Made by a program: the position numbers and the translations under genes
Part shown: piece by piece, positions 17,099 through 24,924 of the stretch
How positions within the stretch are numbered: the stretch's first letter is position 1
Layout of the letters: each line of letters opens with the position of its first letter
NCBI GenBank assembly: GCA_905193725.1
Contig: CAJJPW010000002.1
Span: 1-31,829, forward strand
Source of the DNA: an uncultured Eubacteriales bacterium
GTDB taxonomy: Bacteria; Bacillota; Clostridia; Christensenellales; Christensenellaceae
DNA length: 31,829 bases
Direction: 5' to 3'
The notes under the pieces: generated by a model
Told to the model about the DNA's origin: nothing
The model's input: only the letters and a program-made list of their open reading frames with translations
Databases searched by the model: none

Positions 17099-17127
17099 AT
17101 TATACTATCAATCGTTCCTTCTGTCAA
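17099..17127 (-). promoter_or_regulatory. Consensus sigma-A promoter of the PEP mutase gene
   Basis: On the minus strand TTGACA (17122-17127), exactly 17 bases, TATAAT (17099-17104): both hexamers perfect. It starts five bases after the stop of the preceding gene, so the committing enzyme can be made apart from the rest of the operon. Confidence 0.88.
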
Positions 17128-17131
17128 TAGT

Positions 17132-19468
17132 TTACTCCAATTCCAGATCTCCATTCCACAGCCTGTCCACTTTCCGACCGGGAATTTCTTTAATGGTAAA
17201 GGGCAGCGGCTGTTTTACAGCAGGATCTTTCTGCGCATTTTGTTCCTTCCACGCCATATTCGCCTCATCAAACAGCAGTAACCGTTTTTCAAAGAACCCA
17301 ACATAGGGTATTAACCGGTCATTTGGGCCGCAAATGACAAAATCGCTACAGTTGGCCAGCAGCGCAGAGGAGATTTTTCTGCCATGAATGTAACAGATGC
17401 CCTCCTTTTTCACGTCCTGCCCTTGCATGGCGTCCAACAGCAGATTGTCAGGATCCAGTAAATAGAGTGTCCCCTTCTTATCCACATCGGCCTTCCAGAC
17501 CTCCAGAAGCTTTGATTCACTTTCCAGGTATTCCTGCTGTGCCACCACTACAAAATTGAGCTGATCCTTTTGAAACCGGGGGATGAACACAAATTCCCCA
17601 TTGCTACACGTGATGATAGAGTATTTTTTCTTCTCAAAGTCAATGTCTTCTAACTCCTGCTGCGTCTGTAGCAGTTTGGTACAGTCCTTTAAGTACGGAA
17701 TATTGAGCATTCCACCGTCCCTGTCCCCCAGCAGGCCATTTTTCTGTGCATACTCTCTGGCAGCCGGACTCACCCAATAGACTCGATCAAACTCTTGGTT
17801 TGCCGCCACGATGTTCTTCCACTGAGCTGCCTTTTGGGCGTTTCCTTCACTTACGGCACAGCCTAACGCTCCTGCATCCCCTATGACAATCTTCTCTTTT
17901 GCCTGTACCTGTTGACAGAAGAGGCGCAAGAACGTATCATCCTCTCCAGAATAGATTAGCAGGTCATAGGAATTTTCTCCCAATAACCTGGAAACTTCTC
18001 TCGCAAACACTTCTTGGGGCACCGCTTTTTTCAGCCGTTCAAAGTCTTTCTCCTCGCTAAACTGTTGAAACGCCTTGACGACGGTATCCCGCCGTTTTTC
18101 ATCTGTCTGATAAAATCCCGTCCGGCAGACGATGCGAATGTCCTGTGGAAGCTGGGTTAATTCTTTTTTCAGCGATATGGTATCCGGCTCTTGCACAAGT
18201 AGTGTAATATCACTTTGTTCTCCATCAAACATAGAGAGCAAGTTGCGGAACCAAACCCTTTTGCTGTCTTCCTTCCACTCCGCCACCACGAGTATTTTCT
18301 GTTTGTCTGGCAGCGTCTTTTGAGGTTTCGCGCTGCTGTCAAATACTCGGCTAATGACCCGCTGGCACACATTGCCATCGTCATAGGGATTGTACTTTTC
18401 CCTCATCGCCCCATAATCTTCCGAATAGGCATCCATCATGTGGCTGCCCTGATCTAAAAATGCCGCTATCTCCTCTGGAGTCTGTGCCACAGGGCAAAAA
18501 TCCCCATATTCTTCGGAGAGAGGCAGCTTATCGGGATTATAGTAAATCACCGGTTTGCCAGTGGCCATGAAGTCAAATAAAGTAGCTTGCTCTACGCCAA
18601 TGACTGCCTCGGCCATTCCCAAAATCCCCGCAGTATCGATGGTGGATGGGAAGGAAATCGTACGCAAAAATCGGTCCCCTACTGGAAGGTCCTGATAATC
18701 CTGTGGATGAAGCTGATAGAGTACTTTGAGATCCTTTCTCTTCAGGCAGCTCATCACAGACAGCACAAAGGCCCGATATGTCTGAATGTTGAATCCATCT
18801 GCCATGTTGCGCCAGGGTACGATGCACACAGCAATGTTTTTATCCATCTGTACTCCCAACTGCTCTAACTGCTCCTGGGTTTTTTGGCGGTCAAAGTGGA
18901 TGAGCCTGTCTGTAGACGGGTGTCCAACCTCTAGATACTCCCCTTGGAAAAAATTCTTCAGCTGATACTCTTTTTGATAGATCTGCTGGGTTTCCCATGG
19001 CCCTGAACTCACAATATAATCCGCTTTGGCGAAGGAAGGCAAGCCAAAATCCATCAGATACCCTTCGGTGATCTTGGGATCTGCCGGCGTCCCCCTTCTC
19101 ATGAGCACTACTACTTGTTCTTTTCGCTTTACATAGTAAATGGGCAAAATACTGCTGCAAATGAGATACTTTGCCGTGCTAATATATTCCACGTATTGGG
19201 GTGAGTCTTTTTTGACAATCACCACATTTTCTTGGTTCGCCAGCGTTTGAATCTCATAGGCAGCTGAGCCAAAATCGCTGAGCACCCAAACGTGCACCAG
19301 ATCTTCCCTTTGGCGCAGCTGTTCAAAAATCGCCCTCGGACCATACTGAAGTTTTTTCCCGCCGTTGTATTCGTAGAGGACGGTATTTTCCCGAATGGGA
19401 AGCTTGCTGTACTCATCTGCCCAATAGGCCAGTTGTAAATTCTTGGGGACATTTTCCTGCGCATTCAT
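17132..19468 (-). CDS. TagF-like CDP-glycerol glycerophosphotransferase relative with divergent active site
   Basis: A 778-residue protein. Residues ~30-375 resemble the CDP-glycerol:poly(glycerophosphate) transferase family: YEYNGGKKLQYGPRAIFEQL, SSGPWETQQIYQKEY, VGHPSTDRLI, IAVCIVPWRNM, LYQLHPQDY (His254), LFDFMATGKPVIYY. Key sites are changed: the usual WHGTP reads RRGTP (Arg125 where the catalytic His is expected) and the usual TDYSS reads GVEQA (291-295). Residues ~380-778 are a second, GT-B-like region starting KILVVAEWKEDSKRVWF, with no recognised motif. In teichoic-acid synthesis such enzymes move polyol phosphate from CDP carriers. Here, beside CDP-AEP genes, transfer of AEP phosphonate or a structural role is possible. 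It abuts the GT gene with no gap. Confidence 0.75.
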   Translation of the reverse strand: MNAQENVPKNLQLAYWADEYSKLPIRENTVLYEYNGGKKLQYGPRAIFEQLRQREDLVHVWVLSDFGSAAYEIQTLANQENVVIVKKDSPQYVEYISTAKYLICSSILPIYYVKRKEQVVVLMRRGTPADPKITEGYLMDFGLPSFAKADYIVSSGPWETQQIYQKEYQLKNFFQGEYLEVGHPSTDRLIHFDRQKTQEQLEQLGVQMDKNIAVCIVPWRNMADGFNIQTYRAFVLSVMSCLKRKDLKVLYQLHPQDYQDLPVGDRFLRTISFPSTIDTAGILGMAEAVIGVEQATLFDFMATGKPVIYYNPDKLPLSEEYGDFCPVAQTPEEIAAFLDQGSHMMDAYSEDYGAMREKYNPYDDGNVCQRVISRVFDSSAKPQKTLPDKQKILVVAEWKEDSKRVWFRNLLSMFDGEQSDITLLVQEPDTISLKKELTQLPQDIRIVCRTGFYQTDEKRRDTVVKAFQQFSEEKDFERLKKAVPQEVFAREVSRLLGENSYDLLIYSGEDDTFLRLFCQQVQAKEKIVIGDAGALGCAVSEGNAQKAAQWKNIVAANQEFDRVYWVSPAAREYAQKNGLLGDRDGGMLNIPYLKDCTKLLQTQQELEDIDFEKKKYSIITCSNGEFVFIPRFQKDQLNFVVVAQQEYLESESKLLEVWKADVDKKGTLYLLDPDNLLLDAMQGQDVKKEGICYIHGRKISSALLANCSDFVICGPNDRLIPYVGFFEKRLLLFDEANMAWKEQNAQKDPAVKQPLPFTIKEIPGRKVDRLWNGDLELE

Positions 19469-20542
19469 CTATGACACCCCCAGTTTTTCTAAGGTCTTTA
19501 TTATATCATCCAAAGCATTTTGGTTATAGTCATTGGCGTCAAAGTAAAACCAGCTAGGTAATGTCTTTTGGACATATTCCTCCATCAGCCTGGCCACTTC
19601 TTTATCTGTCATATGAAATAAAATCCTGCCACCCCAGTCTCCCGTTTTAGGGGCGCTTGGGCAAAACATCACTCCTAAAGCCTCTGCATCCTGAAAGATG
19701 CCCGCCTGCATAGAGGACTTTGGCGCTAAAATTACAGCACTGCACAGTTTGGCAAAGGCATCTAGCCCCTCTACGTGAACCAGCTGGGTCACCCCATCTT
19801 CTAATCGCAACTGCTCTATGAGCTGCTCTATCTTCTGATAGAGCACTGGCTGGCCCTCCAGGTACAGATGGGAGGCAGGATACTCCCGATGAAATTTGGA
19901 AAATCCCTGTATGATCCCACGAATCATAGCATAGGGGATCTGCTCCCCTTTCACCAAAAACTTCACCTTCTTAGGGTCTACCTCAAACATGCCTTTCGCC
20001 CGCACCACAGAAAAGTCTTTTTCCATATTCTCAATATAATAGGTCTTGTCTCCCAGCGTACTGCATAGGTCTGTCGCCTGCTGTTGCCAGCTTTGCGCCT
20101 GTACTAGGCTGACCACTGGCTGAGTATACCGTACCTTTTCATTCTGCACGCAGCTGCTGACAGCCAATTTGTTGCAAAGTACAGCTTCATACGTCTCTGC
20201 CAAGCGCTCCGCTTCACTGGCATCTTGGCCCCAATACCAACTTACATAGTGATCTGCCCCAATACCCAGCAGGGATTTTTCCATCTCACCAGTTTCGCCA
20301 GCATAGTTGATTACACAAGTGATCTCTTGATCTTGCGCTTGCGATAAAGGCAATGTCTGTACAAAATTCTCTACATTGGATAAGGGCCGTCCTTTTTCAG
20401 CGGACATACCCTCTTGTGGTGTCAATAGATAGACCTGATACCCTCGCTCACCAAGCCTATTTGCCAACTCTATTCCGTTGTATGTCAGCCCATATTGGGT
20501 AAAATCTCCACAGTATAGGGCAAGGTGTTTTTTTTCACTCAT
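19469..20542 (-). CDS. GT-B-type putative glycosyltransferase
   Basis: A 357-residue soluble protein. The N terminus (HLALYCGDFTQYGLTYNGIE, LANRLGERGYQVYLLTP) is a Rossmann start typical of GT-B enzymes. The C-terminal half has SHLYLEGQPVLYQKIEQLIE and VHVEGLDAFAKLCSAVILAP, as in GT4-like donors domains, but the usual EX7E is not clear. Sugar donor and acceptor are unknown. It sits between the cytidylyltransferase and the TagF-like gene, pointing to surface glycan or teichoic-acid-like synthesis. An inactive or non-sugar transferase cannot be excluded. Confidence 0.65.
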   Translation of the reverse strand: MSEKKHLALYCGDFTQYGLTYNGIELANRLGERGYQVYLLTPQEGMSAEKGRPLSNVENFVQTLPLSQAQDQEITCVINYAGETGEMEKSLLGIGADHYVSWYWGQDASEAERLAETYEAVLCNKLAVSSCVQNEKVRYTQPVVSLVQAQSWQQQATDLCSTLGDKTYYIENMEKDFSVVRAKGMFEVDPKKVKFLVKGEQIPYAMIRGIIQGFSKFHREYPASHLYLEGQPVLYQKIEQLIEQLRLEDGVTQLVHVEGLDAFAKLCSAVILAPKSSMQAGIFQDAEALGVMFCPSAPKTGDWGGRILFHMTDKEVARLMEEYVQKTLPSWFYFDANDYNQNALDDIIKTLEKLGVS

Positions 20543-20566
20543 ATCCTTCTCCCAATATTTTAGGTA

Positions 20567-21442
20567 TTAGCAGTCGTAAGCTGGGTCTACCTGTTTCAAT
20601 TCGTCAAAGGAGTCGATCTCAGCGATATCGTCAAAGGTGCACTCTCTCACCATCAGCTGGTACTCCTCCAGGTGTCTGCCCGGCGCCACATCCCAACAGC
20701 ATTGTATACCCTCTGGGTCGTGGTATAGCTCTTCAATGTGTCCCGCCAGTTTTTGCCCATCCTCTGCCGTCCAAAAGGAGATGCCAAAGAGATGATGGCA
20801 GTCCGTTCCCCCGATTTTGATGGCAGTAATTCTGCCATGGTCCGTCTCGAAACACCAGTCGTCTGTTTTACTGGTAGGTACCCCCAAATAATTAGAACAG
20901 TACTGGTATTTGGTGATCAGCTCTGGATTTTTCACCAGCAGATCTGCCTCTAGCACATAAGCGTCTCGAATCTGATCCCTTGCCAAAAAGGCCGAAGAGA
21001 TGCTGTTTGCCGAGTTGTACTGCGGGTTATCGATAAAGCGAATGGTGGGGTACTTGTGGAGCAACACTTCAAATTCCTCCCCCAGGTATCCCCGGACGAT
21101 GATGATGTCCTCTATGCCGTTTTTTATGAGCTGCCTGAGCGATGTCTCGATCATCCTCTCCCCACATACCCGCACCAGCGGTTTGGGGGTGTTTAAGGTG
21201 ATGGGCACCATGCGGGAGCCGAACCCAGCGGCAAAAAAGATCGCCCGCTTGACCCGGTAGGGCTCCAGCGCCTCCATTCCCTTTGGGGAAATCTGCCCTC
21301 CCTCCAGATATCCTAAGTCCACCAGTTCCCTCTTTACGTCCGATGGGATTTCCACCTTCTGGGGTCTATGTTCTCTTTGCTGCACCTCCAACTGGGTGAG
21401 CGCATCAAAATGATTTTTCTTCAAACTCATATTCTCTCTCAT
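20567..21442 (-). CDS. LicC-like cytidylyltransferase (probable CTP:2-aminoethylphosphonate cytidylyltransferase)
   Basis: A 291-residue protein. The first ~65 residues look like a small winged-helix domain (DALTQLEVQQREHRP to ISPKGMEALEPYRVKR), a common N-terminal addition in LicC relatives. The catalytic domain follows with intact motifs: AAGFGSRMVP (71-80), TPKPLVRVCGERMIE with Lys87, IIIVRGYLGEEF, YVLEADLLV. The reaction is predicted as CTP + AEP -> CDP-AEP-type product, by analogy with PntC, where such a domain is fused to AEP transaminase. Here it starts on the last base of the transaminase gene (TAATG), the unfused equivalent. Phosphocholine as substrate is the alternative, but no choline genes are seen. 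Confidence 0.82.
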   Translation of the reverse strand: MRENMSLKKNHFDALTQLEVQQREHRPQKVEIPSDVKRELVDLGYLEGGQISPKGMEALEPYRVKRAIFFAAGFGSRMVPITLNTPKPLVRVCGERMIETSLRQLIKNGIEDIIIVRGYLGEEFEVLLHKYPTIRFIDNPQYNSANSISSAFLARDQIRDAYVLEADLLVKNPELITKYQYCSNYLGVPTSKTDDWCFETDHGRITAIKIGGTDCHHLFGISFWTAEDGQKLAGHIEELYHDPEGIQCCWDVAPGRHLEEYQLMVRECTFDDIAEIDSFDELKQVDPAYDC

Positions 21443-22551
21443 TATTTGCCTAACAACTGGCAGTTGATTTCCTTAAACACCTTCATAAACTCCACGATAT
21501 CCTGCTCATCAATGGCACCTAGGGAACACAAGCGGAAGGTGTTCGTGCTGGCAATCTTTCCAGGGTAGATCGTAAAGCCTCTCTCATAGCAGTAGTCATG
21601 GACTTTCTCAAAGCTCCAGTTTGGATTATCCGGGTACTCTACCGCGATGACCAAACCGCTTTGCCACTCTGGGCGGATCACTTCCTTCATGCCCAGCTCT
21701 TTCAGCCCCTCGTGTAGCGCCCGATTCACCCGCAAATGACGCTCCCATTTTGCCTGCTCGCCCTCTTCAAAGTACTCTGCAATAGCCTGCCTGGTGGCGT
21801 AAACCGTCTGTACCGGTGGTGTAAAGTGCATCTCACCTGTTCTCTTGAAGAAGTCATACTGTAAAAATAGGTTGCAATAGTACGATCTCGTGGGATAGTC
21901 TTTGGATTTTTGGATGATCTCCTCATTGCCCACGATAAAGGAGAGGCCCGTCATGGCCATCAGTCCCTTTTGAGCAGAAGCCATACAGAAGTCGATGTTG
22001 TCCTTTTCAATGTCAATGGGGATCATGGCATAAGATGAAGTGGTATCCACCACAAAGGGAATGCCATATTGATGCACCACCGCGCCAATTTCCCGTATGG
22101 GATTGAGCACGCCTGTCCCTGTCTCGTGGTGAGTGGTGTATACAAGGCCAATATCAGGGTTTTCCGCCAATGTCTTTTCCACCGCCGCCGCGTCGATGGG
22201 CTGGTCATAGGGGAGTTTTAAATCGATAAATGGCATTTGATACCCTTCACAGATCTCCACTCCCCGTTGGCTATAGGCGCCGTTGTTGATCACCAGCGCC
22301 TTTTTATCCGCCGGCAAAAGGGAGTTGAGGCAAATATCCATATTGATCGTGCCAGAGCCACAGAACATCACAGAGGTGTATTTATCCGGATCCCCATGGA
22401 CCACTTTCACCAGATCTTTTTGCATTTGGCGCATGATGTCGCCAAATTCCTTTTCCCTTGGGCAGATGTCCGGCACCACCTGTGCCATTTTTACCGTATC
22501 CGTAGTAGTTGCCGGGCCTGGGTTTAACAGTATATTTCTCTTAATGTTCAT
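21442..22551 (-). CDS. aepZ: 2-Aminoethylphosphonate:pyruvate transaminase
   Basis: A 369-residue PLP enzyme of the class V (PhnW) type. It begins MNIKRNILLNPGPATTTDTV, a family hallmark, and has CGSGTINMD (64-72), HHETGTGVLNP (141-151), VVDTTSS with Asp169, and SAQKGL with Lys195 as the PLP lysine. In a biosynthetic setting it works from phosphonoacetaldehyde to AEP. It follows the decarboxylase by 15 bases and overlaps the cytidylyltransferase by one base, so the three steps are probably translated together. PhnW also serves AEP breakdown, but no phosphonatase gene is nearby and PEP mutase is present, so synthesis is the better reading. Confidence 0.92.
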   Translation of the reverse strand: MNIKRNILLNPGPATTTDTVKMAQVVPDICPREKEFGDIMRQMQKDLVKVVHGDPDKYTSVMFCGSGTINMDICLNSLLPADKKALVINNGAYSQRGVEICEGYQMPFIDLKLPYDQPIDAAAVEKTLAENPDIGLVYTTHHETGTGVLNPIREIGAVVHQYGIPFVVDTTSSYAMIPIDIEKDNIDFCMASAQKGLMAMTGLSFIVGNEEIIQKSKDYPTRSYYCNLFLQYDFFKRTGEMHFTPPVQTVYATRQAIAEYFEEGEQAKWERHLRVNRALHEGLKELGMKEVIRPEWQSGLVIAVEYPDNPNWSFEKVHDYCYERGFTIYPGKIASTNTFRLCSLGAIDEQDIVEFMKVFKEINCQLLGK

Positions 22552-22566
22552 TTTTCTTCTCTCCTT

Positions 22567-23655
22567 CTATTTTGCCAGCTCTTTGCGGAACCGAGCTGCT
22601 ACTTCTCTCATAGTGTGTTTTGGTCTTCCCAGTCCATCGATGGATTGAGAGCGGATCTTCCCAAACAGACTCCCCCAACTGGGCTGTGTCAAAAACGCCC
22701 GGATCTGATTTTCGAATCTCTCTGGGGAGGTGATCTCCTGCACATTTCCCTCATAGGTGAGTTTCATCAAATCCAAAACAGGGGCTGCCTTTTCTGGAAT
22801 AGGCTGTTTGCCAGTGGATTCATAGGTCTCGTTTTCCAGCACCACGTGTAAAAAGTTCTTGGGCCGCTGCTCGGAAATGACAGGCAAAATGGAGGGGCGC
22901 ATCAAAAATGCTCCATCTCCCTCTACTACAATTACCTTCTTGTCCGGACGGGCAATGGCCAGTCCCAAGCCAATGGAAGAGGCGCATCCCATAGAGCCCA
23001 CCATATAGAAGTTTTTATTGTCGTCTGCCAGTTGGTATAGCTCTCTGCTGGTAAATCCTGTGGTGGTGACGATCAGCGTATTTTCATCCCTGGTTTTGGC
23101 CAGCACCTCAAGCAGCTCGCTGCGAATGAGCTGAGCGGATTCTTCCGCTTTTCTCTCCAGAGCAACGGCAGAAAACCGGTCTCTCTTCACTAGGAGGCAA
23201 AAGCTTCTGCCCTCTTTTTCCATATAGGCGTCTGCCTGTTCCATCTGGGCAATTGCCTGCTGGGTATCCTCTGATAAAACCTCGTAGCGAATCCTCAGAT
23301 TCTGTAGGATCTCTTCCGTGATCTGCCCCATGAGCTCATGTTGGGGTTCGTCGGTGTCGCTTCCCCTGTATCCAATGAACATAAGGCACGGAATGTCAAA
23401 GATGTAGTTGAGGGAGGAAAGTGGCGAAACCGCATTGCCAAGCCCTGAGTTTTGCATAAACACCACGCTCTTGCGTCCGGCCAGCTGCATCCCCGCAGCG
23501 ATGGCAACTGCTTCTCCCTCGTTGCACACTGGCAAGTAAATCCCCTGATTTACCGCGTAGTTAATGGGATACTTTAAAAATGAGCAGGGAACAGAAATCA
23601 CATTTTCATATCCCTTTTGCATCAAACTTTCCATAAATGTCTTTGTATCAATCAT
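22567..23655 (-). CDS. aepY: Phosphonopyruvate decarboxylase
   Basis: A 362-residue thiamine diphosphate enzyme. The N-terminal half has VPCSFLKYPINYAV, CNEGEAVAIAAGMQLAGRKS (the Glu expected to activate the cofactor) and GYRGSDTDEPQHELMG. The C-terminal half has the TPP/Mg site VEGDGAFLM with a downstream VVLENETYESTGKQ. This pattern is that of phosphonopyruvate decarboxylase rather than sulfopyruvate decarboxylase. It drives the unfavourable PEP mutase step by making phosphonoacetaldehyde. Length is normal. The 57-base gap upstream holds an AGGAG site and a small GC hairpin but no clear promoter. Confidence 0.92.
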   Translation of the reverse strand: MIDTKTFMESLMQKGYENVISVPCSFLKYPINYAVNQGIYLPVCNEGEAVAIAAGMQLAGRKSVVFMQNSGLGNAVSPLSSLNYIFDIPCLMFIGYRGSDTDEPQHELMGQITEEILQNLRIRYEVLSEDTQQAIAQMEQADAYMEKEGRSFCLLVKRDRFSAVALERKAEESAQLIRSELLEVLAKTRDENTLIVTTTGFTSRELYQLADDNKNFYMVGSMGCASSIGLGLAIARPDKKVIVVEGDGAFLMRPSILPVISEQRPKNFLHVVLENETYESTGKQPIPEKAAPVLDLMKLTYEGNVQEITSPERFENQIRAFLTQPSWGSLFGKIRSQSIDGLGRPKHTMREVAARFRKELAK

Positions 23656-23712
23656 ACTCTTAACTCCTATCCTGCTGGGCCTGCCAGCGTTCCTATCAGA
23701 TATTTTACATCT

Positions 23713-24924
23713 TTATGCGATGTGAATTTCTTCATAATCCGAGGGAGGCACTAGGCTGATGAGTTTCTGTGCATACTCCTCTTCTCCTTCATATCGCAAC
23801 AGCTCCATAGTGATATCGAAAATATCCTTGTCAAAACAGAGCCCCAACTTCCTCTTGTAGTTCTGTTTTAACATGTTCAAATATGGCATGAGTTTTACGT
23901 GGAGCTGGGCATACTGCCCTTCCTCGTACAGTTCTAATAACTCCTGTTTTTGTGGCATATATTCACACCACATTTCAAATCGGTCTGCCGTTCGAAATAG
24001 AACGTTCCACGTCCACACCACATCCCGCTTGCGAGGCGCTCCCTTTCGGCTGTCCAACAGGAAGAACTTCTTGCGCTCCCTAATAAACTCCTTGGTGAGC
24101 ATATGCCGTTCCTTTGCCGCCTGTAGGAAATAGGCGTAGGGCAGTTGGCTATCTGCATATACCTTATAGGATTCCTTGGGGATTCCCATCCGAGGTGTCT
24201 TCCAGCTTTTTCCATAAATTCTCTGTAAGTACTCCTGAGGATCTGAGCAGATCCGAAAGTAATTTCCCTCTAGCTGCTCGTGAGCTGCCTCTTGAAAAAT
24301 CTCCACAGGCACCCATTTGCCTAGGCCCTGTATGGCGTCGCATATCCGGTACCACCGTGGGTCTATCTTTTTGGCGGGCTTCATGGCTAAATTCCACAGC
24401 CAACCAGCCACTCTTTTTTCCCCAAAAATCCCCATCATAAGGCCAACCCCCATGCCAAGGGCCTTGTGCATCAGGCGGGTTTTACGGCCACCGTGCATCG
24501 TTCTCCATCCCACGCTGAGTGCTGCCTGCCATTTTTTGCGCAATATAGACTTGGGCATGGGCTGCAAAATTCGAATGTTGACACCAATTCCGTAGCTTTG
24601 ATAGTAGCCATAGGTGGTATCTAAATCCATCAGCAAAGTGTTCTCATCGGTGTACCGAAAATAGCAGCCAGGCATTTTTTTGTTGGTCTGAAGGCTCTCC
24701 AGTGCCCGATCTTTGCGTCTCTCCTTTTGTACTGCCTTGCTAAATCTCAGCGCGTCCTCTTGGGTCATCAGTACATTGGCCTCATAGACCTTTCCTGTAA
24801 AGCCATTTTTCATATAAGCATAAAATGCCGTATGATCCGCGAGAAAGTAACCTATCTGCTCCTTTTCACAGATCTGATCGATTTCCCTTAGGAGTTTTAA
24901 CAAGACCAACTGGACATCAGTCAT
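23713..24924 (-). CDS. Degenerate LicD-family protein lacking the catalytic aspartates
   Basis: A 403-residue soluble protein that aligns without gaps to the N terminus of the next LicD: LLKLLREIDQICEKEQIGYFL against LLSLLKEFDAICRKHHIKYYL in the same positions. The catalytic region has decayed: SGG becomes ADH (29-31), and the WDDDAD element becomes KVYEAN (45-50), so no metal-binding Asp cluster remains. The rest shares the LicD-like layout up to ~245 (IYGKSWKTPRMGIPK) and a helical C-terminal region. It overlaps the intact licD by eight bases. A non-catalytic partner or chaperone of that enzyme, or a shifted activity, is inferred. The frame is intact and in-operon, which argues against a simple pseudogene. 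Confidence 0.72.
   Translation of the reverse strand: MTDVQLVLLKLLREIDQICEKEQIGYFLADHTAFYAYMKNGFTGKVYEANVLMTQEDALRFSKAVQKERRKDRALESLQTNKKMPGCYFRYTDENTLLMDLDTTYGYYQSYGIGVNIRILQPMPKSILRKKWQAALSVGWRTMHGGRKTRLMHKALGMGVGLMMGIFGEKRVAGWLWNLAMKPAKKIDPRWYRICDAIQGLGKWVPVEIFQEAAHEQLEGNYFRICSDPQEYLQRIYGKSWKTPRMGIPKESYKVYADSQLPYAYFLQAAKERHMLTKEFIRERKKFFLLDSRKGAPRKRDVVWTWNVLFRTADRFEMWCEYMPQKQELLELYEEGQYAQLHVKLMPYLNMLKQNYKRKLGLCFDKDIFDITMELLRYEGEEEYAQKLISLVPPSDYEEIHIA

Noticed and set aside
23656..23712. Terminator before the decarboxylase gene
   Set aside because: A small GCTGG/CCAGC hairpin exists but lacks a T run, so the operon is probably continuous.
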